A stretch of 64,000 bases of DNA from JBNLAN01 sp050302175 (GTDB taxonomy: Bacteria; Pseudomonadota; Zetaproteobacteria; Mariprofundales; Mariprofundaceae): the NCBI GenBank assembly GCA_050302175.1, contig JBNLAN010000014.1:9294-73293 (forward strand). Direction: 5' to 3'. A program made the position numbers and the translations under genes. Shown here one piece after another: positions 32,795 to 42,600 of this stretch. How positions within the stretch are numbered: position 1 is the stretch's first letter; each line of letters starts with the position of its first letter. The notes under the pieces are model-generated. The model was not told where the DNA came from and ran no database searches. It worked only from the letters and a program-made list of their open reading frames with translations.

Positions 32795-34394
32795 CGACTT
32801 TCATCCTCTTCATCACCAACCGCTGCTGAATGATGGAAAGCACATTGTTGACCACCCAGTACAACACCAGTCCGGACGGGAAGAACAGGAACATGACGGT
32901 AAACAGGATTGGTAAAAACTGCATGACCTTCGCCTGAACTGGATCGGCTGGTTGTGGGTTCAACCGCTGTTGAATAAACATCGAGATACCCATCAGCACC
33001 GGCAACACATAAAACGGATCCTGCGCTGACAGATCCTGAATCCAGCCCATAAATGGCGCATGGCGCATCTCGATGGACATCAACAGCACTTTGTACAGGG
33101 CGAAGAAAACCGGAATCTGGATCAAGATCGGCAAACAGCCACCGAGCGGATTCACCTTGTTCTTTTTATAGAGCTCCATCATCTCCTGGCCCATACGCTG
33201 ACGATCATCGCCATAGAGCTCTTTCAGGCGTTGCTGCTCGGGTTGCAACTTGCGCATGGCCGCCATCGATTCATAAGACTTCTGGGTTGGATAGAAGAAG
33301 ATAATCTTGATACAGAGCAGCAGCAGAATAATGCACCAGCCATAGTTCGGAATGTATTTGTAGAACCAGAGCAAGGCTTCATGCAAAGGCTTGGCGATAA
33401 ACGCAAACCAGCCGAAATCAACGCTACGCTCCAATCCGACACCAATATCTTCCATCACCTCAATTGACTTGGGTCCAATATATACTCGGAAGGTAAACAC
33501 GGCGTCCTTTCCTTCGGCCTTGCCGCTATCGATCACGCCCGCCTGATAGGTGCGTCCATTACCTTTGTAATAGTAGGAGTAGTCCTGCTCCGGATTCCCG
33601 ATCAGCGTTACGATAAAATAGCGGCTGGTCACTCCGGCCCAGCCTCCGGTAGCCGCCTTGCGTACCGAACCACCTTCATCCAGATCATCGTAACCGTTTT
33701 CATCCAGCTTATCGTTGTAAAAACCGATCGGTCCTGCAAATTCGTAAAAGGTCGACTTTTCACGATCCGGGTTGCGCTCTACAACCTGCCGAAACATTTT
33801 CAGACCAGCGCCATTGCGCACAGTGTCTTCCAGATTAATGACATAGGAGCCGGAGGAGAGTGTTACCGTACGCTGCCAGAGTCGGCCATCTTCCAGGGTG
33901 GCTTCGAATACAGCACGATCAGCGCCCTCAATGGTTTCTTTGCGAACCAGGCGAAAGGAAGACACTTTTGGTTGATCAAGTATGCCACTGTTCAAATAGA
34001 GGGCATGACCATCTCCGGTCTGCAAAATGGAAACCGGACCGGAATCTTTTTCTTTGCTTGCACGATATTTAAGAAGGTCGGCACCAACAAACCAGCTCTT
34101 TGTGTCTATGCGCAGGGTAAGCAGTTCATTGGAAAGCGTCACCCCATCAGCTACAACCTTGCCCTGCTCCTGAATTGGTGGTTCGGTTTCAAGCTTCGCC
34201 TCTTCAGTTGGACGCGATTCCGGCATTGCGTTGCTGTCCGGTGCTTCTACACTCGAGGCGGAGTCAGGCAGATTTGCCTGCTTTTCCACTTTCGTATTCG
34301 CTTCAACCGGGGCCTCCGGAGGAAACAGCGCGCTCCATCCCAGCAGAATTCCCAATGAGAGCACGAACGCCAAAATAAGATTACGCTGTTCCAT
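32790..34394 (-). CDS. yidC: Membrane protein insertase YidC
   Basis: The 534-aa gram-negative type YidC starts MEQRNLILAFVLSLGI, has a large periplasmic P1 domain (about 60-320) and then the conserved five-helix insertase core (YKYIPNYGWCIILLLL; MELYKKNKVNPLGGCLPILIQ). It inserts proteins into the inner membrane with or without Sec. I start at 34394, the family MEQR start; a frame to 34415 adds seven residues. It is between yidD and mnmE in the standard order. Confidence 0.96.
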   Translation of the reverse strand: MEQRNLILAFVLSLGILLGWSALFPPEAPVEANTKVEKQANLPDSASSVEAPDSNAMPESRPTEEAKLETEPPIQEQGKVVADGVTLSNELLTLRIDTKSWFVGADLLKYRASKEKDSGPVSILQTGDGHALYLNSGILDQPKVSSFRLVRKETIEGADRAVFEATLEDGRLWQRTVTLSSGSYVINLEDTVRNGAGLKMFRQVVERNPDREKSTFYEFAGPIGFYNDKLDENGYDDLDEGGSVRKAATGGWAGVTSRYFIVTLIGNPEQDYSYYYKGNGRTYQAGVIDSGKAEGKDAVFTFRVYIGPKSIEVMEDIGVGLERSVDFGWFAFIAKPLHEALLWFYKYIPNYGWCIILLLLCIKIIFFYPTQKSYESMAAMRKLQPEQQRLKELYGDDRQRMGQEMMELYKKNKVNPLGGCLPILIQIPVFFALYKVLLMSIEMRHAPFMGWIQDLSAQDPFYVLPVLMGISMFIQQRLNPQPADPVQAKVMQFLPILFTVMFLFFPSGLVLYWVVNNVLSIIQQRLVMKRMKVD

Positions 34395-34432
34395 TCCTAA
34401 CACTCCAAGAAACACAAAATATTCAAAAACCC

Positions 34433-34642
34433 TTATGGTACAGGGTCATAGCCACCTTTTGACAGGGGGTTACACCTTATAATCCGGCGCAACCCTAAAT
34501 AAATGCCGCGGAATGTGCCATGACGTTCTATCGCCTCGACCATATATTGCGAGCAGGTCGGATGATATATGCAGCGCGATGGCAGCACCGGGGAGATGAG
34601 GTACTGATAAAAACGAACCAGATAGATAAACGGATTTTTCAT
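34433..34642 (-). CDS. yidD: Membrane protein insertion efficiency factor YidD
   Basis: The 69-aa amphipathic protein has the family core YQYLISPVLPSRCIYHPTCS (Cys residues conserved) and GLRRIIRCNPLSKGGYDPVP. YidD assists YidC-dependent insertion at the inner face. Its ATG overlaps the rnpA stop by four bases. Confidence 0.96.
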   Translation of the reverse strand: MKNPFIYLVRFYQYLISPVLPSRCIYHPTCSQYMVEAIERHGTFRGIYLGLRRIIRCNPLSKGGYDPVP

Positions 34643-35055
34643 CTCTGCTTTCCGGCCGCTTGTGCGATCTTTTGCAACCCTTGCGAAAAAGAGCTTACCG
34701 GGTCAACAAGCTTTGTATTGTCTTCAAGCGGAATAGCCAGAATATCAAAGGGTGTGTTGCGACAGGAGTTTTTTCGAAACGCCTCTCGAAGCTGGCGCTT
34801 CAGGCGATTTCGATGAACGGCATTCCCGAATTTTCTCGATACAGCCAGCCCCAAGCGGGCATAGCCAAGTGTATTGGATTGATAAACGAGGCGCATGCCA
34901 CCAATGATCAGCCGCCTGCCCCGTTTCAGTGCCGCAAAGTCGGCTCTGTTTTTAAGCCTGTATGCGCTACCGAATCGTTGTAGCAGAAGCTTCTGTTTAG
35001 GCGGAAAGGCGCTTGCGGCCCTTGGCGCGACGACGATTAATGATGGCACGACCAT
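34639..35055 (-). CDS. rnpA: Ribonuclease P protein component; start uncertain
   Basis: RnpA binds RNase P RNA and pre-tRNA leaders. The family RNR motif is present: FGNAVHRNRLKRQLREAFR, preceded by YRLKNRADFAALKRGRRL. The coding frame upstream of YRLKN has no ATG, GTG or TTG between the rpmH stop and the core. In-frame canonical starts (GTG 35049, ATG 35055, ATG 35076) lie inside rpmH in another frame and give 136-145 aa. A CTG at 34986 gives 115 aa, the usual size. I list 35055 only as an upper bound. Confidence 0.88.
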   Translation of the reverse strand: MVVPSLIVVAPRAASAFPPKQKLLLQRFGSAYRLKNRADFAALKRGRRLIIGGMRLVYQSNTLGYARLGLAVSRKFGNAVHRNRLKRQLREAFRKNSCRNTPFDILAIPLEDNTKLVDPVSSFSQGLQKIAQAAGKQR

Positions 35056-35131
35056 TCTTGGTTGCCATGCGGGCACGGAAACCGTGATTACGGGCGCGGC
35101 GAATGCGGCTTGGCTTATACGTGAAACTCAT
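34997..35131 (-). CDS. rpmH: 50S ribosomal protein L34
   Basis: The 44-aa basic protein MSFTYKPSRIRRARNHGF... has the L34 blocks RMATKNGRAIINRRRAKGR. AGGAG precedes tandem ATGs at 35134 and 35131; the second has better spacing and the family start. It is divergent from dnaA with 122 bp between starts. The rnpA reading frame runs through it in another frame. Confidence 0.96.
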   Translation of the reverse strand: MSFTYKPSRIRRARNHGFRARMATKNGRAIINRRRAKGRKRLSA

Positions 35132-35253
35132 CATCTTCTCCTGAACATTAAAAGGGTCGCGAATAGTAAGTTTCGCAAACTCGATGTCAAGTTGATTCGC
35201 TTTTAATGAATTAGGCGTAGAAGCCGTTGGCAAAGCATGTAATATTCCAACGC

Positions 35254-36576
35254 ATGCAGAAACAGGAAAAACGAATCGACTGGAAGCACCTGACAGAATT
35301 GCTCGCAGAAGAGGTTCCGGCCGCCAAATTTGATATCTGGATCAAACCCGTATTGGCGGAAGTTGACGGTAATGCGCTTGTTCTGAAAGTTCCGGGCCGC
35401 CTTTTTCTGGATGGTTTGAAAGATCATTTTGCCAGTCGAATCGAGCTGCTTCTAAAACAGGAGTATGGAGAAAACAGCGAACTCCGCTTCGATGTTGATA
35501 CCAAACTCATACTTTCAAAAAGTGAATCGGGTAAAAAGAAAAAGAGAGAAGCGAATGTGGATGGGTATATCGATCCGCGTTTCACTTTTGAAAATTTCGT
35601 GGTCGGTTCGGGTAGCGAATTCTGTTATGCCGCATGCCGGGCAGTCGCTGAACGACCGGGTGAAGTTTATAATCCACTTTATATTCACGGCGGCGTTGGT
35701 CTCGGGAAGACCCACCTGATCAATGCCATCGCACATTCGGTGATTCAGAAAGATCATCTGAAGATCGCTTACCGAACCAGTGAAAAATTTACCAATGAGC
35801 TTATCTCAGCCATTCGAAACGGCAGCAATCAACAGTTCAGGGATCAGTACCGTCAGGTGGATGTACTGATTATTGACGATATCCAGTTTATCGCAGGTAA
35901 GGATCGTACCCAGGAAGAGTTCTTCCACACTTTCAATGCACTGCACGAAGCCCATAAACAGATCATTCTCACATCCGACCGCAGCCCGCGTGATATGAAA
36001 CAGCTCGAAGAGCGGTTGCGCTCCCGATTCAACTGGGGACTGGTGGCAGATATCCAGCCGCCAGATCTGGAAACGCGTCTTGCGATTCTATCCCGCAAGG
36101 CCGAACTGGCCGGAATTCGCCTGCCTGAAGATGTTGCCTATCTGCTTGCTTCACGGGTAACCAGTAATGTTCGTGAACTGGAGGGTGCGCTCACCCGCCT
36201 GACCGCGCACGCCACCCTGACTGGAAAAACCATTAATATGGAGTTTGCCCGCCATATTCTTCGCGATCTATTATCTGAAGAGGTGCGCTCCGTTTCGGTA
36301 GATGACATCCAGAAAACCATTGCCAACTACTATAAAATTCGTCTGCAGGATATGAAATCTGCCAAGCGCACCCGAACGGTTGCCTTTCCACGGCAAGTCG
36401 CTATGTATGTGTGTAAAGAGTTAACTGCGCTTTCGCTTCCGGAAATTGGAGCTGAATTTGGCGGCAAGGACCACACCACCATTCTTTATGCAGTACGTAA
36501 AATTGAAAAACAACGCAAAGAGTCTTCTGAGTTTGATGAAGAGGTTCGGAGGATTCTGGGGTTGGTGAAAAACTAG
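35254..36576 (+). CDS. dnaA: Chromosomal replication initiator protein DnaA
   Basis: The 440-aa initiator has domain I (WKHLTELLAEEVPAAKFDIW), AAA+ domain III with Walker A IHGGVGLGKTHLINA, Walker B VDVLIIDDIQFIAGK, and domain IV DNA-binding signature GGKDHTTILYAVRKIE. I start at the ATG at 35254 (MQKQEKRIDW); a TTG at 35227 adds nine residues. No strong ribosome-binding site is visible. It is divergent from rpmH; DnaA boxes lie downstream. Confidence 0.97.
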   Translation: MQKQEKRIDWKHLTELLAEEVPAAKFDIWIKPVLAEVDGNALVLKVPGRLFLDGLKDHFASRIELLLKQEYGENSELRFDVDTKLILSKSESGKKKKREANVDGYIDPRFTFENFVVGSGSEFCYAACRAVAERPGEVYNPLYIHGGVGLGKTHLINAIAHSVIQKDHLKIAYRTSEKFTNELISAIRNGSNQQFRDQYRQVDVLIIDDIQFIAGKDRTQEEFFHTFNALHEAHKQIILTSDRSPRDMKQLEERLRSRFNWGLVADIQPPDLETRLAILSRKAELAGIRLPEDVAYLLASRVTSNVRELEGALTRLTAHATLTGKTINMEFARHILRDLLSEEVRSVSVDDIQKTIANYYKIRLQDMKSAKRTRTVAFPRQVAMYVCKELTALSLPEIGAEFGGKDHTTILYAVRKIEKQRKESSEFDEEVRRILGLVKN

Positions 36577-36813
36577 GTATAACTGTAAAAAAGCTTGTGG
36601 ATAGAAACTGGATATCTGCTCTTGCACGGGAAAAGCTGCGTGGAAGCAAGGTTATCCACAAGATGACAGGTGATCTATCCGGGTATTCATGCACAGGTGA
36701 AGCATTTTAGATCTCTTGTCTTATTCGGGAGTTACCTGTTTATCCCTGTTATCCACACCCCCTATGATTACAACTGTTTATTGATATACTACTGACCCAT
36801 TATAGGAGTTCAC
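36577..36813. other. oriC: Candidate oriC with DnaA boxes
   Basis: The 237-bp dnaA-dnaN gap contains TTATCCACA at 36652-36660 and 36749-36757 (both perfect), TGTGGATAG at 36596-36604 (reverse, one mismatch) and TCATGCACA at 36687-36695 (one mismatch). The dnaN-proximal end is AT-rich (around 36765-36805), a possible unwinding element. No GC-skew calculation was made. Confidence 0.7.
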
Positions 36814-37911
36814 ATGCATCTGACCCTGCCCAGACAATTGATTCTTCAAACGGTTCAGCGATGCCAGAGTATTGTTGAGAAACGGCACACCGTTCCAATT
36901 CTGTCGAATATTCTGCTGCATGCCGAAGGTGATAACCTGATGGCAACCGCAACCGATCTGGAGGTTGGAATTCGAACACGCACGGCAGCAACAGTGAAAA
37001 CAGGCGGAAGTGTTACTGTTTCGGCCCGTAAGCTTTTTGAGATCATTAAAGAGCTGGATGCAGACAAAGACGTCGAGTTTGTTACTGAAGAGGCTTTTCT
37101 AAGTATCAGGAGCGGAAGCTCCAAATTTCGTCTGGCTACTCTTCCTGCTGATGACTACCCATCTCTTCCTGAGGATAGTGATGGTGTGAAAATAGTCTTA
37201 GAGGGTCCGGATCTTGCCGACATGATTGCCGCAACTAGTTTTGCCATGTCTTCGGATGAAACCCGGAAATATCTCACTGGAACTCTGTTTGAAGTCAATC
37301 AGGGAGTCTTGAATCTTGTTGCAACCGATGGTCACAGGCTTGCCATCAAGGAGTTGGCGCTGACGAACGGAATCAATGACTGCCAGGCAATTGTGCCGAG
37401 AAAAGCGGTTATGGAAATCCGTCGGTTATCCGAAGAGGCGACAGGTCAGGTAACACTTACCATAAGTGACAGACAGGTTCGTCTGATTGCCGGAGATCAT
37501 GAGCTGGGTACAAAAGTGATCGATGCAAGGTTCCCTGTCTATCAGGATGTGATTCCGCAGGATAACCCGCAAACTGCAACACTTGAGATATCAGCATTCG
37601 ATCAGGTGCTGCGCCGTAGTATGATTGTTGCAAACGAGTTCACGCATGATGTGCGATTGTTATTTACCGATGAAGGTGTGCATGTCTCGGCTCACAATAC
37701 GGAGCAGGAAGAGGCAAGTGAATTTGTAAAAGCCGAGTTTTCCGGGAAAGATATCAATATTGGATTTAACGCGCGCTATCTGCGCGATGCACTGGGTGTA
37801 ATGGGAGCCGGGCAAGTTGTTGTTCACCTTAAAGATAGTTTGTCACCGGTGATTTTATCTGCCGCATCGGATTCGGCCGCCCGCTATGTTGTAATGCCGA
37901 TGCGTATCTGA
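36814..37911 (+). CDS. dnaN: DNA polymerase III beta subunit (sliding clamp)
   Basis: The 365-aa clamp begins MHLTLPRQLILQTVQRCQ and shows the three repeated clamp domains: VEKRHTVPILSNILL, NLVATDGHRLAIKEL and the C-terminal YVVMPMRI. It tethers polymerases to DNA and supports Hda regulation of DnaA. AGGAG lies 7 nt upstream. It follows the candidate oriC and precedes recF. Confidence 0.97.
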   Translation: MHLTLPRQLILQTVQRCQSIVEKRHTVPILSNILLHAEGDNLMATATDLEVGIRTRTAATVKTGGSVTVSARKLFEIIKELDADKDVEFVTEEAFLSIRSGSSKFRLATLPADDYPSLPEDSDGVKIVLEGPDLADMIAATSFAMSSDETRKYLTGTLFEVNQGVLNLVATDGHRLAIKELALTNGINDCQAIVPRKAVMEIRRLSEEATGQVTLTISDRQVRLIAGDHELGTKVIDARFPVYQDVIPQDNPQTATLEISAFDQVLRRSMIVANEFTHDVRLLFTDEGVHVSAHNTEQEEASEFVKAEFSGKDINIGFNARYLRDALGVMGAGQVVVHLKDSLSPVILSAASDSAARYVVMPMRI

Positions 37912-37948
37912 AGGTTGGAACATCCACAGGCATGACCAAATCGGGAAA

Positions 37949-39076
37949 ATGACAACCTCTAGTTCGTTGGCAACCTCGCTGGAATTGCAAAAACTGAGCG
38001 TTCGCGATTTACGCTGTCACAGAGCACTGGAGCTGGAGTTGCAGCCGGGTGTTAATCTGATATCTGGTGAGAATGGCTGCGGAAAAACAACTCTGCTGGA
38101 AGCGGCTTTTATTATGGCACAGGGGCGTTCGTTTCGGCAGGCGCGCGATCCTGAGTTGGTACACTGGGATTGCGAGAAGTATGCGATCCATGGTCGCTGG
38201 CGCCGCTTTGGCCCGTTCCTTGTGGATGTAAAAGGAAGCAAAGGAAAAACCGAAGTTCGTTTGCAGGGAAAAGTGGTACAGCGGCGAAAAGATCTCATCG
38301 AACACCTGCCGGTGATTGCGGATGCACCGCAGGGAAGTCGGCTTGTCGATGGTGCTCCGAATGAGCGACGGCGATGGCTTGATGCCGTACTGATCTCCTG
38401 TCGCGAAAGTATCCGTAACCAATATCAACGTTATCTTCGAAGTGTGATGCAACGAAACCGGATTTTACGTCGGTCGATTCATTCGCAGGAGCTGGAGGCG
38501 TGGGAGCAGCAGGTTGTTTCATATGGTTTGCAAATCCAGCAATCCAGAGAAACACTAATCGCTCAGTTCAATCAGGCACTGGAAGCAGAAGAGAGTATTA
38601 CAGAAGCCAGGCTGATACTGGAAATGAATCCGGCGGCGGGCATGGATCAACGAGCCTGGTTGGAGAGATTAAAATCCGGCCGTGAGGATGATGCCAGAAT
38701 GGGCGGGATGCGGAGTGGTCCGCACCGGGATCAACTACGAATTATCTATCGGGGGCGTGATATTCGAAGCATCGGTTCGCGAGGACAGCAGCGACTGGCG
38801 GCCGTCGCTTTAAGGCTGGCGGAAAGCGAAGTACGCGTGCAGCATCGGCAGCTTGTTCCGGTGCTGCTTTTGGATGACTGTCTTGAGGCGCTCGATTCGA
38901 TTCGCCAGGAGCGGCTGCTTGACCGTTTGGCATCGTATCCGGGGCAGGTTTTGCTTACGGCACCCAATAATGTGAAAATTTCCGCAGGCATGGGTCTGTC
39001 TGTTCAACATCTGCAGGCAACAGAAAATGGAAGTCATGCGGAAAAGCGACCGGTAGAGATGGAGGAGGCGGCATGA
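37949..39076 (+). CDS. recF: DNA replication and repair protein RecF
   Basis: The 375-aa ABC-type ATPase has Walker A ISGENGCGKTTLLEA (about 38-52) and signature/Walker B region SRGQQRLAAVALRLAES, VLLLDDCLEALD. It loads RecA at gaps with RecOR. Its stop overlaps gyrB by four bases (ATGA). Confidence 0.95.
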   Translation: MTTSSSLATSLELQKLSVRDLRCHRALELELQPGVNLISGENGCGKTTLLEAAFIMAQGRSFRQARDPELVHWDCEKYAIHGRWRRFGPFLVDVKGSKGKTEVRLQGKVVQRRKDLIEHLPVIADAPQGSRLVDGAPNERRRWLDAVLISCRESIRNQYQRYLRSVMQRNRILRRSIHSQELEAWEQQVVSYGLQIQQSRETLIAQFNQALEAEESITEARLILEMNPAAGMDQRAWLERLKSGREDDARMGGMRSGPHRDQLRIIYRGRDIRSIGSRGQQRLAAVALRLAESEVRVQHRQLVPVLLLDDCLEALDSIRQERLLDRLASYPGQVLLTAPNNVKISAGMGLSVQHLQATENGSHAEKRPVEMEEAA

Positions 39077-41502
39077 GTTCAGATGCGCAACCAATACAAG
39101 AATATGGTGCGGATAGTATTAAGGTTCTTAAGGGGCTTGATGCGGTTCGCAAGCGTCCGGGTATGTACATTGGCGATACCGATGACGGTACCGGTCTTCA
39201 CCATATGGTTTTCGAAGTGGTGGATAATGCCATCGATGAAGCGCTCGCCGGTCATTGCGATACGATTACGGTTACACTGCATGCCGACGATAGTGTAACC
39301 GTAGCAGATAACGGTCGAGGTATTCCGACTGACCTCCATGAAGAAGAAGGGATCTCTGCTGCAGAAGTGATCATGACCGTGCTGCATGCCGGGGGTAAAT
39401 TCGATCAAAACTCCTATAAAGTTTCCGGTGGCCTGCATGGTGTGGGTGTGTCGGTGGTGAATGCGTTGTCCGAAAACCTTGAACTGGTGATTCGTCGCAA
39501 GGGAAAAGTACATTTTCAGCGCTATCATCTCGGTGTGCCGGAGGGGCCACTGAAGGTGATTGGCGAAGCCAAGGGAACGGGTACAGAGGTGCGCTTTTTG
39601 CCCAGCCTGGAAATTTTTTCGCACCGCTCACTTTCCTACGACACTCTGGCAAGCCGCCTGCGCGAGCTCTCCTTTCTGAATAGCGGTGTGCGCATCGAAC
39701 TACTGGATGAGCGCGATGATAATAAGCAGGTGTTCCAGTACGAAGGCGGCATCTCCGCATTTGTTGAGCATCTGAACCGTACCCGTACGGCACTACATGC
39801 GCCGGTGATTGCCATCAGTGGCGAAAAAGAGTCCGTTGGTGTGGAGCTTTCCATGCAGTGGACCGATGCCTACTCGGAAAATGTCTTCTGTTTTACCAAC
39901 AATATTCCGCAACGCGATGGCGGTACCCATTTGGCTGGTTTCCGATCCGCCCTCACACGTTGTATCAATAATTACGCCAATGCCAACGATTTGCTCAAGA
40001 AGCACAAGGTTACCCTGTCCGGTGAAGATTGCCGCGAAGGTTTGACCGCCGTACTTTCCGTGAAAGTGCCCGACCCTAAGTTCTCGTCGCAAACCAAGGA
40101 AAAACTCGTATCCAGCGAAGTGCGTACAGCAACCGAATCACTGGTAGCGGAAAAATTTGCTGAATGGATTGAAGAGAATCCGAAAGAGGCGAAACGCATT
40201 ATTGAAAAAGTGGCGGAAGCGGCATTGGCGCGTGAGGCGGCTCGCAAGGCTCGCGAAATTACCCGTCGCAAGGGTGCGCTCGATATTTCAAGCCTGCCGG
40301 GCAAGCTTGCCGATTGTCAGGAAAAAGATCCGGCTGGCAGTGAGCTGTTTCTGGTGGAGGGCGACTCTGCGGGGGGATCGGCCAAGCAGGGACGCGATCG
40401 CCGCTTTCAGGCAATTCTTCCACTTAAGGGTAAAATCCTGAATGTGGAAAAAGCGCGTTTCGACAAGATGCTCTCATCCCAGGAGATCGGTACCATGATC
40501 ACCGCACTTGGAACCGGGATCGGCAAGGATGATTTCGATATTGCCAAGCTGCGTTATCACAAAGTTGTGATCATGACCGACGCCGATGTCGATGGTTCGC
40601 ATATCCTTACACTGCTACTGACCTTCTTTTACCGGCAGATGCCGGAGCTGATCGAGCGCGGCTATCTCTATATTGCTCAGCCACCACTGTATCGGGTCAC
40701 GCGTGGCAAGAAATGGCGATACCTTTCATCGGATGAACAGCTGTTCGAGTTTTTGCTGGAGTTTGGCTCAGGCGAGAAAAATTACTTTAGCAAACCAAAG
40801 GCGAAGCCTATTTCGGGCGAGCGGTTGCAGACCCTCGTTCGGAGCATTCACCGTCTGCAGATACTCCGCGGCCGGCTTAGCCGGCGCATTGATGCGGTAG
40901 TGCTTCGCCTGCTGTTAGAAACCGGCAAGATCGAGAACGCCACCCTGCGCCATCGCGATAAGCTCGAAGCAAGGTTGGCGCTTCTGGATGAAGCCTTTGC
41001 AAAGCAGGCCCGTAGCGATGAAAAGCTGGAGTGGCATCTGCATGAAGATGAAGATCAGGGTTGCTGGCGCGTATCATTCAAGCGGCGCGACCACGGACGA
41101 AATATGATTTCATGGCTGGACAAGAGCCTGATCGAAACCGCGCAATATACGGAAGCGCAAAACCTCTGCTCCTCCGTGCAACAACAGGTTGGCGAGGGTG
41201 CCTATATTGCCGATGGCGACAAGCATTGGGAGGTTCGGCACTACGATGATATTGCAGCGGCGGTTGAGGGCGAAGGCCGTAAGGGCATGAATATTCAGCG
41301 CTACAAAGGCTTGGGTGAAATGGATCCAGCCCAGTTGTGGGAAACCACGATGGATCCTGAGAACCGCGTACTGCTTCGGGTTTCGCTGGAAGATGTGGTT
41401 GCAGCGGATGAAACTTTTTCGACCCTGATGGGCGATGCAGTAGAGCCGCGTCGAAAATTCATTCAGGACAATGCGTTAAAGGTTCGCAATCTGGATATCT
41501 GA
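39073..41502 (+). CDS. gyrB: DNA gyrase subunit B
   Basis: The 809-aa protein has a GHKL ATPase domain (ADSIKVLKGLDAVRKRPGMY; EVVDNAIDEALAGH) and TOPRIM (EGDSAGGSAKQGRDR; DADVDGSHI). A roughly 165-residue insertion in the C-terminal half matches the long GyrB type of E. coli and distinguishes it from short GyrBs. The tail RYKGLGEMDPAQLWETTMDP is typical. It is coupled to recF by ATGA. Confidence 0.97.
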   Translation: MSSDAQPIQEYGADSIKVLKGLDAVRKRPGMYIGDTDDGTGLHHMVFEVVDNAIDEALAGHCDTITVTLHADDSVTVADNGRGIPTDLHEEEGISAAEVIMTVLHAGGKFDQNSYKVSGGLHGVGVSVVNALSENLELVIRRKGKVHFQRYHLGVPEGPLKVIGEAKGTGTEVRFLPSLEIFSHRSLSYDTLASRLRELSFLNSGVRIELLDERDDNKQVFQYEGGISAFVEHLNRTRTALHAPVIAISGEKESVGVELSMQWTDAYSENVFCFTNNIPQRDGGTHLAGFRSALTRCINNYANANDLLKKHKVTLSGEDCREGLTAVLSVKVPDPKFSSQTKEKLVSSEVRTATESLVAEKFAEWIEENPKEAKRIIEKVAEAALAREAARKAREITRRKGALDISSLPGKLADCQEKDPAGSELFLVEGDSAGGSAKQGRDRRFQAILPLKGKILNVEKARFDKMLSSQEIGTMITALGTGIGKDDFDIAKLRYHKVVIMTDADVDGSHILTLLLTFFYRQMPELIERGYLYIAQPPLYRVTRGKKWRYLSSDEQLFEFLLEFGSGEKNYFSKPKAKPISGERLQTLVRSIHRLQILRGRLSRRIDAVVLRLLLETGKIENATLRHRDKLEARLALLDEAFAKQARSDEKLEWHLHEDEDQGCWRVSFKRRDHGRNMISWLDKSLIETAQYTEAQNLCSSVQQQVGEGAYIADGDKHWEVRHYDDIAAAVEGEGRKGMNIQRYKGLGEMDPAQLWETTMDPENRVLLRVSLEDVVAADETFSTLMGDAVEPRRKFIQDNALKVRNLDI

Positions 41503-41540
41503 TCACCAGGATGATATCAGGAAGGTAAGGGGGCCGTGTA

Positions 41541-42590
41541 GTGAGCCAGCAAAAACAGCAACTTAGTTACGCCGAGTGCGGAGTCGATATTGATGCGGGT
41601 AATGCATTTGTCGGCCGCATTAAGGCTGCGGTTTCCAGCACCATGCGTCCGGAAGTGCTTGCGGGCCTTGGTGGGTTCGGGGGCCTTTTTTCTGCAAATT
41701 TTAAAGAGATGCAGGAGCCCGTGCTGGTCTCCTCCACCGATGGTGTTGGCACAAAGCTTCTTCTCCTCCAGCAGTACGATAGCCCGTTCGCAGCAGGTAT
41801 TGATGCAGTGGCAATGTGCGTCAACGATATTGCAGCACAGGGCGCCGAACCGTTGTTCTTCCTCGATTATCTGGCAACTGGAAAACTCACAGGCGATACT
41901 CTGGTACGGGTGGTTGAAGGGATTTCGGAAGCCTGTCGCATTAGCGGTTGCGCCCTGATTGGTGGTGAAACGGCCGAAATGCCCGGGATGTATGCCCCCG
42001 GACATTACGATATCGGTGGGTTTTCGGTTGGTGTGGTCGATCGCCCGCGCATTATCGACGGCAGCAGCATTCGCGAAGGCGATATCATGCTCGGGCTGCC
42101 TTCCACTGGCCCACACTCCAATGGATACTCGATGGTGCGCAAGTTGCTCGAATTGGGCAGCGCCGACATATTGAGCGATAAACTGAGCGACGGCCGCCTG
42201 GCAATTGAAGGCGTGCTGGCGCCAACCAGGCTCTATGTGCCGGCGGTGAAGGCCTTGATGCAGGGCGAAGTCGAAGTACATGGCTTCTCGCATATCACCG
42301 GCGGTGGCATGTTCGATAATATTGAGCGTATTCTGCCTGAAGGTTTGGCGGCAACCGTCGATGTCTCCTCTTGGGCGGTACCGCCGGTATTCGAATATCT
42401 GTTATCCTTTGCTGAGGTCGAGCGCGATGAGCGATATCGTACCTTCAATATGGGCATCGGTTTTGTTGTGGTTTTGCCGGAAGCGGAAGCGGAAAAAGCT
42501 GAAACATTGCTGCGCGATGCTGGTGAGTCCGTTTATCGTATTGGCCGTGTGCATGCGAAAGCCGATGAGCCGGTGATGCTGGTCGGATAA
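41541..42590 (+). CDS. purM: Phosphoribosylformylglycinamidine cyclo-ligase
   Basis: The 349-aa purine enzyme makes AIR from FGAM with ATP. Blocks include LSYAECGVDIDAGNAFVGRI, VSSTDGVGTKLLL, GGETAEMPGMYAPGHYD and ITGGGMFDNIERILP. The start is GTG with a purine-rich site (AAGGGGG) upstream. It precedes purN by 10 nt, the common purMN order. Confidence 0.96.
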   Translation: MSQQKQQLSYAECGVDIDAGNAFVGRIKAAVSSTMRPEVLAGLGGFGGLFSANFKEMQEPVLVSSTDGVGTKLLLLQQYDSPFAAGIDAVAMCVNDIAAQGAEPLFFLDYLATGKLTGDTLVRVVEGISEACRISGCALIGGETAEMPGMYAPGHYDIGGFSVGVVDRPRIIDGSSIREGDIMLGLPSTGPHSNGYSMVRKLLELGSADILSDKLSDGRLAIEGVLAPTRLYVPAVKALMQGEVEVHGFSHITGGGMFDNIERILPEGLAATVDVSSWAVPPVFEYLLSFAEVERDERYRTFNMGIGFVVVLPEAEAEKAETLLRDAGESVYRIGRVHAKADEPVMLVG

Positions 42591-42600
42591 ATTACTTCTG

